A stretch of DNA of 64,000 nt from APNM01 sp040361335 (GCF_040361335.1 NZ_APNM01000008.1:1-64000); one strand, 5' to 3'; positions 28,394-37,141 are shown, counted from the stretch's first letter. Notes: a model not told the origin generated them from the sequence alone. Made by a program: numbers and translations.

Positions 28394-28467
28394 GGTTATG
28401 TCTCCCCCGGCGGTCTTGTTATCGGATGCAGTCTAGGCAAATCCGGCCGTGACGCAAAATTCGCGGG

Positions 28468-29100
28468 TCAGCCTCGACCGCGGACCTTCAGCATCAGGTC
28501 TCGCAGCATGGCCGCGGTGGCACCCCAGATGAAACGATCGCCCCAGGTCAGCCCCCAGTACGGCAGACGCACGCCGCCGCGTTCCAGGTGCCGGCGCTCG
28601 TAGCTGCCCGGATCGAGCACGAAGGACAGCGGCACCTCGAATATCTCCGCGACCTCCACGCCGTCGGGCCGCACCGCGGCCGTGTCCTCGACCACGCCCA
28701 CCACCGGCGTGACCCGGAAGCCGGTCATGGTCGGATAATCGTCCAGGTAGCCGAGCACCTCGACCCGGTCACGGGGCAAGGCGATCTCCTCGTGGGATTC
28801 CCGCAGCGCCGTGTGCAGCGGTCCGCGGTCGCCGGGATCGGCGCTGCCGCCGGGAAAGCTGATCTGGCCGGCGTGCTTGCGCAGACGATGCGAACGCACC
28901 GTCAGGAGTACGCCGGGATCGTCCCCGGCCGACACCACCGGCACCACCGGCACCAGGACGGCGGCGGGACGCAAGGCGGCGAGCTTGTCGTTGTCGAGCA
29001 GGTGGCGCCCCTCCGGCGGCAGCCCGAGCGACGCCAACGGCCGCGGCGGACGGTCGCTGGTCGCCGCCAGCGACGACGTCAGGTGCGATCGCCAGTCCAA
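28468..29100 (-). CDS. Nudix hydrolase, CoA pyrophosphatase type (NudL-like)
   Basis: This 210-residue protein has the CoA-diphosphatase signature LLTVRSHRLRKHAGQISFPGG followed by the Nudix box, ending in ALRESHEEIAL with the metal-binding REx2EE glutamates. It would hydrolyse CoA or acyl-CoA to 4'-phosphopantetheine and ADP derivatives. The start appears to be TTG (29098-29100), 17 bp after the upstream gene on the same strand. No ATG-initiated form keeps the conserved N-terminus. Confidence 0.9.
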   Translation of the reverse strand: MDWRSHLTSSLAATSDRPPRPLASLGLPPEGRHLLDNDKLAALRPAAVLVPVVPVVSAGDDPGVLLTVRSHRLRKHAGQISFPGGSADPGDRGPLHTALRESHEEIALPRDRVEVLGYLDDYPTMTGFRVTPVVGVVEDTAAVRPDGVEVAEIFEVPLSFVLDPGSYERRHLERGGVRLPYWGLTWGDRFIWGATAAMLRDLMLKVRGRG

Positions 29101-29117
29101 GCGCTCGACGGGCCGGC

Positions 29118-29459
29118 TTATGACGATCCTCCGGAGCCGCCCTTGAGGTGCTCGGCATGCCGCCGCGTGAGTTCATGGAAGCTCGGCGTGAGCCCCGCGT
29201 CCTCGTAGATGGGATCGCCCTCCTCGTCGTGCGCCACCACGCGGTCGCCGCGGACGTAGGCGAAGGAAGCGCTCAGATCGTCCAGTGCCGCCGACAGGAG
29301 GTCGGTCAGGATGCGCTCCTCGGTCAGTCCCGGAAACATCTCCGTCAAGGCCGCGACCTTGGCGGCGTCGTAGAGCGGCAGACGCAACGCGTACTCGCGG
29401 TCGGTCCGCGGTTCGCCCGCCTCGGAACGCCAATGCTGGACAAGCTCCTTCACCTGCAT
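29118..29459 (-). CDS. Conserved small acidic protein (often mislabelled pilus tip component)
   Basis: This 113-residue protein (MQVKELVQHWRSEAG opening; later FAYVRGDRVVAHDEEGDPIYEDAG) matches a family in Pseudomonas and relatives that is annotated as type 1 pili tip component. I see no signal peptide and no pilin features, so that name is not supported. The ATG at 29459 has GGGGAG upstream; a longer in-frame start adds 29 residues without similarity. It lies 17 bp before the Nudix gene on the same strand. Function unknown. Confidence 0.82.
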   Translation of the reverse strand: MQVKELVQHWRSEAGEPRTDREYALRLPLYDAAKVAALTEMFPGLTEERILTDLLSAALDDLSASFAYVRGDRVVAHDEEGDPIYEDAGLTPSFHELTRRHAEHLKGGSGGSS

Positions 29460-29623
29460 AGTCCACTCCCCTGCGATGGATCGGGTTGCCGTGTTCTCCG
29501 GGCCCCTCGTAACCGGACTATAACGACTTCCGACAAGGGTCGTCACGGCGTGAAAAGCCCAATTGACCCTCTCCGGGGGCGGTGATAGCGTTGCGCCAGA
29601 TTCGCCACCCGAAGCCTCAACGC

Positions 29624-29884
29624 ATGGCCAAGCGCGAGAAAACCTGGAGCCTCAAGGAAATCGACGAGACCCGCGGGTCGGCCAAGGGAAGCGCGTTCAT
29701 GGCCTTCAAGCAGCTCCGCGACGGGTTCGACGAGGGCCGCGACTTCTTCTACCTCAACGGCGACCAGGACGGCCCCGAGATCGAGGCCCTGCGCCGCGAC
29801 GGCCGGGTCTACGCCAACAGTGTCAACGCCGTGCTGCTCACCGAGTCCGGGTACCGAGCGGTGATGGAGTATCTGGACGATTGA
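29624..29884 (+). CDS. Conserved hypothetical protein, 86 residues
   Basis: The reading frame from the ATG at 29624 encodes a soluble charged protein (MAKREKTWSLKEIDETRG opening; NSVNAVLLTESGYRAVMEYL near the end). The codon use is that of the genome. I recall similar short proteins in other gammaproteobacteria but know no function. A longer start at 29582 is possible. The gene ends directly at the edge of the repeat array, whose first word begins about 3 bp after the stop. Confidence 0.7.
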   Translation: MAKREKTWSLKEIDETRGSAKGSAFMAFKQLRDGFDEGRDFFYLNGDQDGPEIEALRRDGRVYANSVNAVLLTESGYRAVMEYLDD

Positions 29885-29886
29885 AC

Positions 29887-31019
29887 ACATCCACTGATTT
29901 CACGGATTACACGGAGTTCTCAAGAACAACCCTTTGAATCCGTGCAATCTGCGCAATCCGTGGACTCCCCTTCTAGATCGGTTCGTCGCGCGCCGGGGCG
30001 CTTCGCGGTTGGCGCCGTGGCGATTCAAGGCTCTGTTTTAATCCGCAGAGAACGCCGATGGACGCAGATTTTCGGAGTGCTCTTTAATCGGCGTCTATCT
30101 GCGTCAATCGGCGGATTGCCTTTCTTCAGGGTCGCCGAGACGGCCCTGCCCCGAGTACATCCACTGATTTCGCGGATGACACGGAGTTCTCAAGAACAGC
30201 CCCTTGAATCCGTGCAATCTGCGCAATCCGTGGATTCCCTCTTCTAGATCGGTTCGTCGCGCACCGGGGCGCTTCGCGGTTGGCGCCGTGGCGATTCAAG
30301 GCTCTGTTTTAATCCGCAGAGAACGCCGATGGACGCAGATTTTCGGAGTGCTCTTTAATCGGCGTCTATCTGCGTCAATCGGCGGATGGCCCTTCTTCAG
30401 AATTACCGAAACGTCCGCCAAATACATCCACGGATTTCACGGATGACACAGAGCCCTCAAGAAGAACTCTTGAATCGGTGCAATCCGTGTAATCGGTGGA
30501 TAGTCTTTTCGTACGCCGAGGCGCTTCGCGGTGGGCGCCGTGCCGGTTCAAGGTTCTGTTTCAATCCGCAGAGGACGCCGATGGACGCAGATTGTTCTGA
30601 CCACCCTATCGGCGTTCATCCGCGTCCATCGGCGGATAGCCTTCTTCAAGATGCTCTGAACATCCGCCAAACACATCCACGGATTTCACGGATGACACGG
30701 AATCCTCAAGACAAACTCTTGAATCGGTGCAATCCGTGTAATCGGTGGATAGTCTTTTCGCGCGCCGGGGCGCTTCGCGGTGGGCCCCGTGCCGGTTCAG
30801 GACTCTGTCTTGATCCGCAGAGGACGCCGATGAACGCAGATTGTTGGACTGTTCTTTATCGGCGTCCATCGGCGTGAATCTGCGGATAGCTTCCACGGAG
30901 GTGCCAAGGCGCTCCGAGGCGCCACCAAACGTATCCTCGGATTTCACAGATTACACAGAGTCTTTAAGAACAGCTCTCGTATCCGTGTAATCCGTGTAAT
31001 CGGTGGATTCCCTTCGCGC
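29887..31019. repeat. Tandem array of compound palindromic repeats (about 4.3 units)
   Basis: Units begin near 29888, 30158, 30425 and 30674 (periods 270, 267 and 249 bp), with a partial fifth from about 30932. Each full unit holds two imperfect palindromes. Element A has a left arm such as CCACGGATTTCACGGATTA and a right arm such as TCCGTGTAATCCGTGTAATC. Element B has arms made of GACGCAGAT and GACGCCGAT words. A GGCGCTTCGCGG-containing linker joins them. Units 1 and 2 are nearly identical, as are 3 and 4. The partial unit holds element A only. Open frames inside are by-products of the repeat. No gene is supported here. Confidence 0.92.
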
Positions 31020-31023
31020 GCAA

Positions 31024-31989
31024 CTAGAGTTGCGCCGCCAGCATCGCCTCCAGGGCTTCCTGGTCCGCGGCGAACCGGCGTATCCCCTCGGCGAGCTTCT
31101 CGGTGGCCATGGCGTCGTCGTTCAGGGCGCGGCGGAAGGCGGCCTCGTCGGTGCGCATGCGGGCCGGCTCGGCGCCGGCGTCCGGCAGGCGCCGCGGTAC
31201 CGGGCCGGACAGGCCGGCGAGCTCGTCCAGGAGCTTGGGCGAGATCGTGAGCAGATCGCAGCCGGCCAGGGCCAGGATCTGGTCGCGGTTGCGGAAGCTG
31301 GCGGCCATCACCTGGGTGGGATAGCCGTACGCCTTCACGTAGCCGTGGATGCGGCGTACCGAGAGCACGCCGGGGTCGGCCTCCGGTGCGTAGGCCTCGA
31401 CCCCCTCGTGCGCCTTGTACCAGTCCGTGATCCGGCCCACGAAGGGCGATATCAGGGTGGCGCCGGCGTCGCAGGCGGCGGCCGCCTGCACCGGCGAGAA
31501 CATCAGGGTCAGGTTGCAGCGCACGCCTTGCGACTCCAGCACGCGCGCGGCCCGCAGCCCCTCCCAGGTGCTGGCGATCTTGATCAGGATGCGGTCGCGG
31601 TCCACGCCCAGCTCGTCGTAGGCGGCAAGCAGGCGGTACGCCTGGGCGACGGTGCCGGCGGTATCGAACGACAGCCGCGCATCCACCTCGGTGGAGACGT
31701 AGCGCGGCACCACGCCGACGATCTCGCGCCCGAACAGGGTCATCAGGCGGCTGGCGGCCGCCGCGGCCCGGTCGCCGGACGCGGCCCGCCCGTGAGCGAC
31801 GGCATCCGCCACCAGGCCCTCGTACTCGGGCAGCTTCGCCGCCGCCAGCACCAGGGTCGGGTTCGTGGTCGCGTCGGTCGGGGCGAACGCCCGGATGGCC
31901 TCGAATTCGCCGGTATCGGCCACCACCACGCTGTGCCCGCGCAGCGCTTCCAGGGCATTGCCCGGACTCTTTTTTGCCGTGTCCTGCAT
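31024..31989 (-). CDS. tal: Transaldolase
   Basis: This 321-residue enzyme of the pentose phosphate pathway moves a dihydroxyacetone unit between sugar phosphates. The Schiff-base lysine is K137 in ILIKIASTWEG. The N-terminal VVADTGEFE (D25) and TDATTNPTL motifs, and the MFSPVQA and SPFVGRITDWYK blocks, are intact. Length fits the TalB class. Its stop lies only 4 bp from the repeat array. Element A of the array forms a hairpin just past the stop that could act in 3' end formation. Confidence 0.94.
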   Translation of the reverse strand: MQDTAKKSPGNALEALRGHSVVVADTGEFEAIRAFAPTDATTNPTLVLAAAKLPEYEGLVADAVAHGRAASGDRAAAAASRLMTLFGREIVGVVPRYVSTEVDARLSFDTAGTVAQAYRLLAAYDELGVDRDRILIKIASTWEGLRAARVLESQGVRCNLTLMFSPVQAAAACDAGATLISPFVGRITDWYKAHEGVEAYAPEADPGVLSVRRIHGYVKAYGYPTQVMAASFRNRDQILALAGCDLLTISPKLLDELAGLSGPVPRRLPDAGAEPARMRTDEAAFRRALNDDAMATEKLAEGIRRFAADQEALEAMLAAQL

Positions 31990-32154
31990 TATCGATGTAC
32001 TTCGCGTTACCTTTTACAAGCTGCGTGGCCAGAGCGTTTGGCCGCCCGATGAATGTGACAAGGCAATTTGGATTATCTATGGCCTTTCGCATCCGACTTG
32101 CGCATCATAACCCGCTCGCGACGACAACTCCCAGTCCAACAGGAGACAGACACA

Positions 32155-32475
32155 ATGAGCGATGCCAAGGCGCTGATCGAGAAGATGCCGGCGGCCTTCG
32201 ACGCCGACGCGGCCGGCGACACCGAATGCACCATCCAGTACGCGATCTCGACGCCGATGTACGCCGAGATCACCGGCGGCAAGTGCACCGTCCACGAGGG
32301 CGAGGCCTCGGACCCGGACGTCACCCTCAAGATGGAGGACGATGACCTGGTGGACCTGCTGACCGGCGAGCTCAACGGCATGACCGCGTTCATGACCGGC
32401 AAGCTCCAGGTGGACGGCGACATCATGCTGGCGCAGAAGCTGTCCTCCATGTTCGACGCCAGCCGGCTGTCCTGA
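32155..32475 (+). CDS. SCP2 sterol/lipid-binding domain protein
   Basis: This 106-residue protein is a single SCP2 (sterol carrier protein 2) domain: GGKCTVHEGEASDPDVTLKM, then LLTGELNGMTAFMTGKLQVDGD and a final hydrophobic helix. Such stand-alone domains bind lipids or acyl groups; the ligand here is unknown. AACAGGAGA precedes the ATG at 32155. The stop codon TGA is preceded by C to make CTGA, and the next gene appears to begin on that CTG. Confidence 0.9.
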   Translation: MSDAKALIEKMPAAFDADAAGDTECTIQYAISTPMYAEITGGKCTVHEGEASDPDVTLKMEDDDLVDLLTGELNGMTAFMTGKLQVDGDIMLAQKLSSMFDASRLS

Positions 32476-33242
32476 CCGCCGGCAACGGCCCGGCCGGCAT
32501 CGTCGTCCGCGCCCCGGACGCCGATGCCGACGAGCGCGCGGCCGACCTCGGCCGCGCGCTGGGCCTGCCCGTCCTCACCGCTCCGCCCCCACGGGGCGTG
32601 TTCCTGGCCCTCGACGCCGACGGCCTCGGCCTCTGCGACGCGGCCGCGCCCCGCACGCCCCCGCTGCGGGCCGACTTCACCGGCGCCGACGTCGACCGCC
32701 GCCTGCAAGGCGGGCGCCGTTCCGCTCTCGCCCGCGCCCTGGGTCTGCACCGCCGGCCCGTCCAGTCCGTGTTCGACGCCACCTGCGGCCTCGCCCGCGA
32801 CAGCGCGGTGCTGCTGGGCCTGGGCTGCGAAGTGCGCGCGGCCGAGCGCCATCCGGTGATGCGGGCCCTGATCGAGGACGGTCTGGCACGGGCGATGCGC
32901 GAGAGCCCGGAACGGCTGCAAGGCTGGCACGGGCTGGTGGCGGGCGACGCGACCGACTGGCTGGCGGCCCGCCCCGCCCCGGTGGCCGATGTGATCTACC
33001 TGGACCCGATGTTCGGGGATGCCGGGCGCCGGGCCTTGCCCAAGCAGCCGATGCAGACCCTGGACACGGTGGTGGGCGACGACGAGGACCCGGAGCGCCT
33101 GCTCGCCGTCGCCCGCGCCCGGGCCGGGCGCCGGGTCGTGGCCAAGCGCCACCGGCGGGCGCCGGCGCTGGCGCCGCCCGATCTGCGGATCGACACCCGC
33201 GGCGCGCGCTTCGACATCTACCTGTGCCCCGAGCCGCCCTGA
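32472..33242 (+). CDS. rsmJ: 16S rRNA (guanine1516-N2)-methyltransferase RsmJ, probable CTG start
   Basis: The C-terminal 214 residues (from a GTG at 32598) have the RsmJ motifs FDATCGLARDSAVLLGLGCEV (SAM binding) and VIYLDPMF (catalytic). The same frame continues open upstream and encodes AGIVVRAPDADADERAADLG and ALGLPV, which resembles the usual RsmJ N-terminus. No ATG, GTG or TTG occurs in frame between the SCP2 stop and 32598. The codon overlapping that stop is CTG (32472-32474), in a CTGA arrangement like the ATGA couplings elsewhere here. The start is therefore inferred; with it the protein has 256 residues, a normal length. Confidence 0.85.
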   Translation: MTAGNGPAGIVVRAPDADADERAADLGRALGLPVLTAPPPRGVFLALDADGLGLCDAAAPRTPPLRADFTGADVDRRLQGGRRSALARALGLHRRPVQSVFDATCGLARDSAVLLGLGCEVRAAERHPVMRALIEDGLARAMRESPERLQGWHGLVAGDATDWLAARPAPVADVIYLDPMFGDAGRRALPKQPMQTLDTVVGDDEDPERLLAVARARAGRRVVAKRHRRAPALAPPDLRIDTRGARFDIYLCPEPP

Positions 33243-33249
33243 TCGGGCG

Positions 33250-33774
33250 CTACAACGGCTGGAGGGACTTCAGGTAACGCTTGAAGTTTTCCACGTAATG
33301 GCTTGCGCCGTGCTGCATCTGCTCGATCTGCTCCGGCGTAAGCTCGCGCTGGACCCGGCCCGGGGCACCGAGCACCAGGCTGTTGTCGGGGATCTTCTTG
33401 CCCTCCGGCACCAGGGCGTTCGCGCCGATCAGGCAGTTGCGCCCGATCTCGGCCCCGTTCAGGACCACGGCGTTGATGCCGATCAGCGAGCCGTCGCCGA
33501 TGGTGCAGCCGTGCAGCATCACCTTGTGGCCCACGGTCACGTCGCGGCCGATGGTGAGCGGACAGCCGGGATCGGTGTGCAGCACGCAGCCGTCCTGGAC
33601 GTTGCTGTTCTCACCCACGGTGATCGGCTCGTTGTCGCCGCGGATGACGGCGTTGAACCACACGCTGGCGTTACGTTCCAGTATCACGCTGCCGATCAGC
33701 GTGGCATTATCCGCGACGAAATACTCGCCTTCCGGGGGTAGCCGGGGTGTCCGGTCTTCGAGTCGGTAAATCAT
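33250..33774 (-). CDS. Gamma-carbonic anhydrase-family hexapeptide protein
   Basis: This 174-residue protein is a left-handed beta-helix built of hexapeptide repeats. It carries the three zinc-binding histidines of the gamma-carbonic anhydrase/YrdA group (VLHTD, and VGHKVMLHGC) and a C-terminal helix. Bacterial YrdA-type members often lack strong anhydrase activity, so the reaction is uncertain. The start at 33774 was chosen because the family opens with MIYRLEDRTP. Its 5' end overlaps the divergent tesA start by 28 bp. Confidence 0.9.
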   Translation of the reverse strand: MIYRLEDRTPRLPPEGEYFVADNATLIGSVILERNASVWFNAVIRGDNEPITVGENSNVQDGCVLHTDPGCPLTIGRDVTVGHKVMLHGCTIGDGSLIGINAVVLNGAEIGRNCLIGANALVPEGKKIPDNSLVLGAPGRVQRELTPEQIEQMQHGASHYVENFKRYLKSLQPL

Positions 33775-34391
33775 GGCTCCGCCACTATCTACACGTGGCG
33801 CTGGCATTGCAAGCGGTCCTGCTGCTGGCCGCCTGCGGCGGATCGCCGCCCGCCCTGCCCCTGCTGCCCACGGACGCCACGGTGCTCGCCTTCGGCGACA
33901 GCATCACCCACGGCACGGGCGCGACGCCCGAAAACAGCTATCCGGCCGTGCTGGCGCGTCTGATCGACCGCGAGGTGGTCAACGCCGGCATACCCGGCGA
34001 AACCACCGCCGAGGGCCGCGAGCGGCTACCGGGGGTGCTCGCGGAAGTCCGGCCGGACCTGGTGCTGCTCTGCCTGGGCGGCAACGACTTCCTGCGTAGC
34101 AAGCCGGACGACGCGGTCCGCGCCAACCTCGCCGCCATGATCGAGCGCCTCCGCGACCGCGGCATCCCCGTGGTACTGATCGAGGTACCCCAGCCCAAAC
34201 TGCTGCTCAGCGGCCATCCCCTGTACGGGGACCTGGGCGAACGCTACGGCGTGCCGGTACTGGACGACACCCTCACCGACATCCTCGGCGAATCGCACCT
34301 GCGATCGGACCGCATCCATCCCAACGCCGCGGGCTACAACCGGCTCGCGGAGGCGCTCGCCGGGCTGCTCCGTGAGACCGGGGCCATCTAA
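33747..34391 (+). CDS. tesA: TesA-like GDSL arylesterase / lysophospholipase
   Basis: This 214-residue exported enzyme has the SGNH blocks GDSIT (nucleophile Ser), GGND and DRIHPNAAGY (Asp and His). A signal peptide ends in a lipobox (LLLAACGG), so it is probably a lipoprotein, unlike E. coli TesA, which is soluble. The start is GTG at 33747 with a GGGGG stretch upstream. A second GTG at 33795 would give a shorter signal without basic residues. The gene is divergent from, and overlaps, the gamma-carbonic anhydrase gene. A family-C repeat lies right after the stop. Confidence 0.88.
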   Translation: MSGLRVGKSWLRHYLHVALALQAVLLLAACGGSPPALPLLPTDATVLAFGDSITHGTGATPENSYPAVLARLIDREVVNAGIPGETTAEGRERLPGVLAEVRPDLVLLCLGGNDFLRSKPDDAVRANLAAMIERLRDRGIPVVLIEVPQPKLLLSGHPLYGDLGERYGVPVLDDTLTDILGESHLRSDRIHPNAAGYNRLAEALAGLLRETGAI

Positions 34392-34397
34392 GAAAAA

Positions 34398-34538
34398 CCA
34401 CAGAGGCACAGAGAACACAGAGCGAAAAAAACACGGGATATAAAGAGCACCGACCTTCAGAACCATATCCGCATGGCGGCGTGATTCTTTTTGCCTCCTG
34501 TCTTCCGTCTTGTCTCTGTGTCCTCTGTGCCTCTGTGG
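34398..34538. repeat. Long-arm palindrome of CACAGAG words (copy 1)
   Basis: The left arm (34398-34422) is three CACAGAG words spaced 8 and 9 bases apart. The right arm (34514-34538) is the complementary CTCTGTG series and differs from a perfect complement at one of 25 positions. The 91-nt centre is unrelated to copy 2. The element fills the gap between the convergent tesA and tsaB genes, and the bases that adjoin its right arm form the TAA stop of tsaB. Confidence 0.9.
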
Positions 34539-35228
34539 TTAGCTTGAATCCTTGGGCTTGCGCGCGACGTCGTCGCGCACGTAGCTGGGCACGGCGTGCG
34601 CGGCGTCCACGGTCTCGCCGCGTTCGACCATGACCGCGGCCAGGCGCGCGATGTCGGCGGCGTGGGGATGGGTGACCGCCCCCACCTCACCCAGGCGTTC
34701 CCGCAGACCGGCCAAGGCTTCGGGGTAGGCCTCCCAGCCGTTGCCGGCGCCGTGCCAATCCGCGTCGAAGCGCTCCGGGGACAGCGTCGCGGGCTCGCTG
34801 ACGCGCTCCGGTCCCGCCGGCTCCGGCCTGTCCGGATCGCCGCACTCGAACGCCCCCCAGTAGACCTCGCGCATGCGCGCGTCCTGCAGGCACAGCACGC
34901 GGCGGGCGCCGCGCTCGCGCGCGCAGCGGGCCGCCTGGGCGGCGAGATCGGAGACCGGCGCCACCGGCAGGCCGGCGCCGTAGGCCAGCCCCTGCACCAC
35001 GCCGGTGGCGATGCGCACGCCCGTGAAGGCGCCGGGGCCGCGCCCGAAGGCGATCGCATCCAGGTCGGTCAGGCGCAGGCCCGCCTCCGCCAGCAGCTCG
35101 CGCGCCATCGGCAGGAGCAGCTCGGCATGCCGGCGGGGCGCGATCTCGAAGCGCTCGGCCATCTCGCCGTCGCGCCACAACGCCGCCGAGCAGGCCTCCG
35201 TGGCGGCATCCAGGGCCAGGATCCTCAT
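34539..35228 (-). CDS. tsaB: tRNA t6A biosynthesis protein TsaB
   Basis: This 229-residue ASKHA-fold protein has the TsaB opening ILALDAATEACSAAL and the conserved GRGPGAFTGVRIATGVVQGLAYG block. With TsaC, TsaD and TsaE it makes the threonylcarbamoyl modification of A37 in ANN-decoding tRNAs. Its ATG overlaps the yoaA stop by 4 bp, so the two are co-translated. The 3' end runs up to the CACAGAG palindrome, whose border supplies the stop codon. Confidence 0.94.
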   Translation of the reverse strand: MRILALDAATEACSAALWRDGEMAERFEIAPRRHAELLLPMARELLAEAGLRLTDLDAIAFGRGPGAFTGVRIATGVVQGLAYGAGLPVAPVSDLAAQAARCARERGARRVLCLQDARMREVYWGAFECGDPDRPEPAGPERVSEPATLSPERFDADWHGAGNGWEAYPEALAGLRERLGEVGAVTHPHAADIARLAAVMVERGETVDAAHAVPSYVRDDVARKPKDSS

Positions 35229-37141
35229 GCCGCGGCCAACGCCCGCAGGAAATCGGCCGCGGCCGCCGCGTCCCGGGTCACGGGCATGGGCGGCAGGCTC
35301 TCGCGGAACACGCGGCCATAGCCGCTGCCCGCCAACCGGGGGTCGCAGATCGCCAGCAGGCCACGATCGTCGTCATCCCGGATCAGGCGCCCCGCCCCCT
35401 GCTTGAGGGCAATCACCGCCTGCGGGAGTTGGAAGGACATGAACGGGTCCTCCCCCCGCTCGCGCATGGCGGCGGTGCGCGCCGCCAGCACCGGATCGGA
35501 GGGCGACGCGAACGGCAGGCGGTCGATGATCACCAGCCGCAGCCCGCGACCGCGCACGTCGACGCCTTCCCAGAAGCTGCCGGTACCGATGAGCACGGCG
35601 TCGTCGCGGGCGCGGAAGCGGTCCAGCAGCTCGCCGCGGCCGTGCTCGCCCTGGACCAGCAGCGGACCCACGCCGCGGTGCTGCAGCAACTCGGCGTAGC
35701 GGCGCACGGCACGATGGCTGGTACACAACAGGAAGGCACCGCCCCCGGCGGCCCGGATCAGCGGCAGAACCGACTCGATCACCGCCTCGTCGTAACCCGG
35801 CGAACGCGGCGCCGGCATCCCCTCGGGCAGGTAGCACAGACTGTTGCGGCGATAATCGAAGGGACTGTCCAGGATCAGGGTGTCGGCCTCCTCCAGACCC
35901 AGGCGGCCGGCGAAATAGTCGAGGCGGCCGTCCACGCTGAGCGTGGCCGAGGTGAATATCCAGGCGCCGGGATGCGCCGCCAGCGCCCGCCCGAACGGCT
36001 CGGCCACGTCCAGCGGCGTGGCGTGCCACATCCAGCCCGCGCCGCGGCGCTCGATCCAGCTCACGCGGGCCGGATCCGCCTCGCGCAGCAGGCCCAGGCG
36101 CGCCCGCAGGTCGGCGATGCGCTGCGCCAGCGCCTGGAGCACGTCACTGCGCTCGGCGACGGCGCGCGCGGCCTCCCCGGCCTCGTCGAGCGCGCGGTCC
36201 AGGTCATCGGCCGCACCCAGCAGTCCCGTGTCACGCGCCAGATCGGGCCAGGCACGGCCCGCGCCGCCCCCGAGCCGTTCGAGCGCGGCGAGGAAGCCGT
36301 CTTCCGCGATCTCCAGCGCCCGCAGCGTCGCGTCCAGGTCGGGCATGTCGCCGCCCAACTCGGCGCATTCGGCGTGACCGTCGCGCACGAGATCGCGAAG
36401 CTGGCGGCCGGACAATGCCTGGCCGAAGAAACGTCCGGCAATCTCCGGCAGCTTGTGGGCCTCGTCCAGGATCACGGCGTCGGCGCCCGGCAGCACTTCG
36501 CCGAATCCTTCCTCGCGCAGGGCCAGATCGGCGAACAGCAGGTGGTGGTTGGCGATCACCACGTCCGCCGCCTGGGCCGCGCGCCGGGCCGCCAACACCC
36601 AGCAGTTCTCGTATTCCGGGCATTGCCCGCCCAGGCAGTTGTCGGTGGTGGACGTGATCCGCGGCCACAGGGGATTGCCGTCGCCGACGTCGCCGATCTC
36701 GGCGAGATCGCCGGTGGCCGTGCGCGCGGCCCATTCCCGGACCGCGTGCAACCGGCCCGCCAGCCGACGGTCGCCCGCCGCCTCGGCCAGGTCCAGGCGG
36801 TGCCGGCACAGGTAATTGCCGCGCCCCTTGAGCAGGCTCACCCGCAGCCGCCGGCCGAGGGCGCGGCGCACTACGGGCACGTCCTTGCGGTAGATCTGGT
36901 CTTGCAGGTTTCGGGTGGCGGTGGACACGATCACCTTGCGGCCGGAGGCCAGCGCCGGGGCCAGGTAGGCCAGGGTCTTGCCGGTGCCCGTACCGGCCTC
37001 GACCAGCAGCCGGTTGCCGCCGCCCAGGGCCTCGGCCACCGCCGCCGCCATCCGTTCCTGCACCGCGCGGGGGGCATAGCCCGGCAGCTCGTGCGCCAGC
37101 GGCCCCTCGGCGCCGAACAGATCGCCGGTCGCCGCGGTCAT
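35225..37141 (-). CDS. yoaA: DinG-family ATP-dependent helicase YoaA
   Basis: This 638-residue superfamily 2 (XPD-like) helicase has Walker A EAGTGTGKT (48-56), the DEAH box LDEAHKLPE (226-229), and four cysteines at about 112, 169, 174 and 180 placed as in iron-sulfur helicases. C-terminal motifs such as FWEGVDVRG and QGAGRLIRDDDDRG are present. In E. coli YoaA works with the polymerase III chi subunit in repair of stalled forks. It is followed directly by tsaB and preceded by the lipoprotein gene, with a 4-bp overlap at 37138-37141. Confidence 0.94.
   Translation of the reverse strand: MTAATGDLFGAEGPLAHELPGYAPRAVQERMAAAVAEALGGGNRLLVEAGTGTGKTLAYLAPALASGRKVIVSTATRNLQDQIYRKDVPVVRRALGRRLRVSLLKGRGNYLCRHRLDLAEAAGDRRLAGRLHAVREWAARTATGDLAEIGDVGDGNPLWPRITSTTDNCLGGQCPEYENCWVLAARRAAQAADVVIANHHLLFADLALREEGFGEVLPGADAVILDEAHKLPEIAGRFFGQALSGRQLRDLVRDGHAECAELGGDMPDLDATLRALEIAEDGFLAALERLGGGAGRAWPDLARDTGLLGAADDLDRALDEAGEAARAVAERSDVLQALAQRIADLRARLGLLREADPARVSWIERRGAGWMWHATPLDVAEPFGRALAAHPGAWIFTSATLSVDGRLDYFAGRLGLEEADTLILDSPFDYRRNSLCYLPEGMPAPRSPGYDEAVIESVLPLIRAAGGGAFLLCTSHRAVRRYAELLQHRGVGPLLVQGEHGRGELLDRFRARDDAVLIGTGSFWEGVDVRGRGLRLVIIDRLPFASPSDPVLAARTAAMRERGEDPFMSFQLPQAVIALKQGAGRLIRDDDDRGLLAICDPRLAGSGYGRVFRESLPPMPVTRDAAAAADFLRALAAA

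Noticed and set aside
29118..29459. Type 1 pilus tip component
   Set aside because: This label is common for the family, but no signal peptide, cysteines or donor-strand features are seen.
29942..30947. Several open frames of 80-163 codons within the repeat array
   Set aside because: Their translations simply follow the repeat words, they repeat themselves from unit to unit, and they lack ribosome binding sites.
29887..31019. CRISPR array
   Set aside because: The repeat units are about 250-270 bp compound palindromes with conserved linkers, not 25-40 bp repeats with unique spacers, and no cas genes are nearby.
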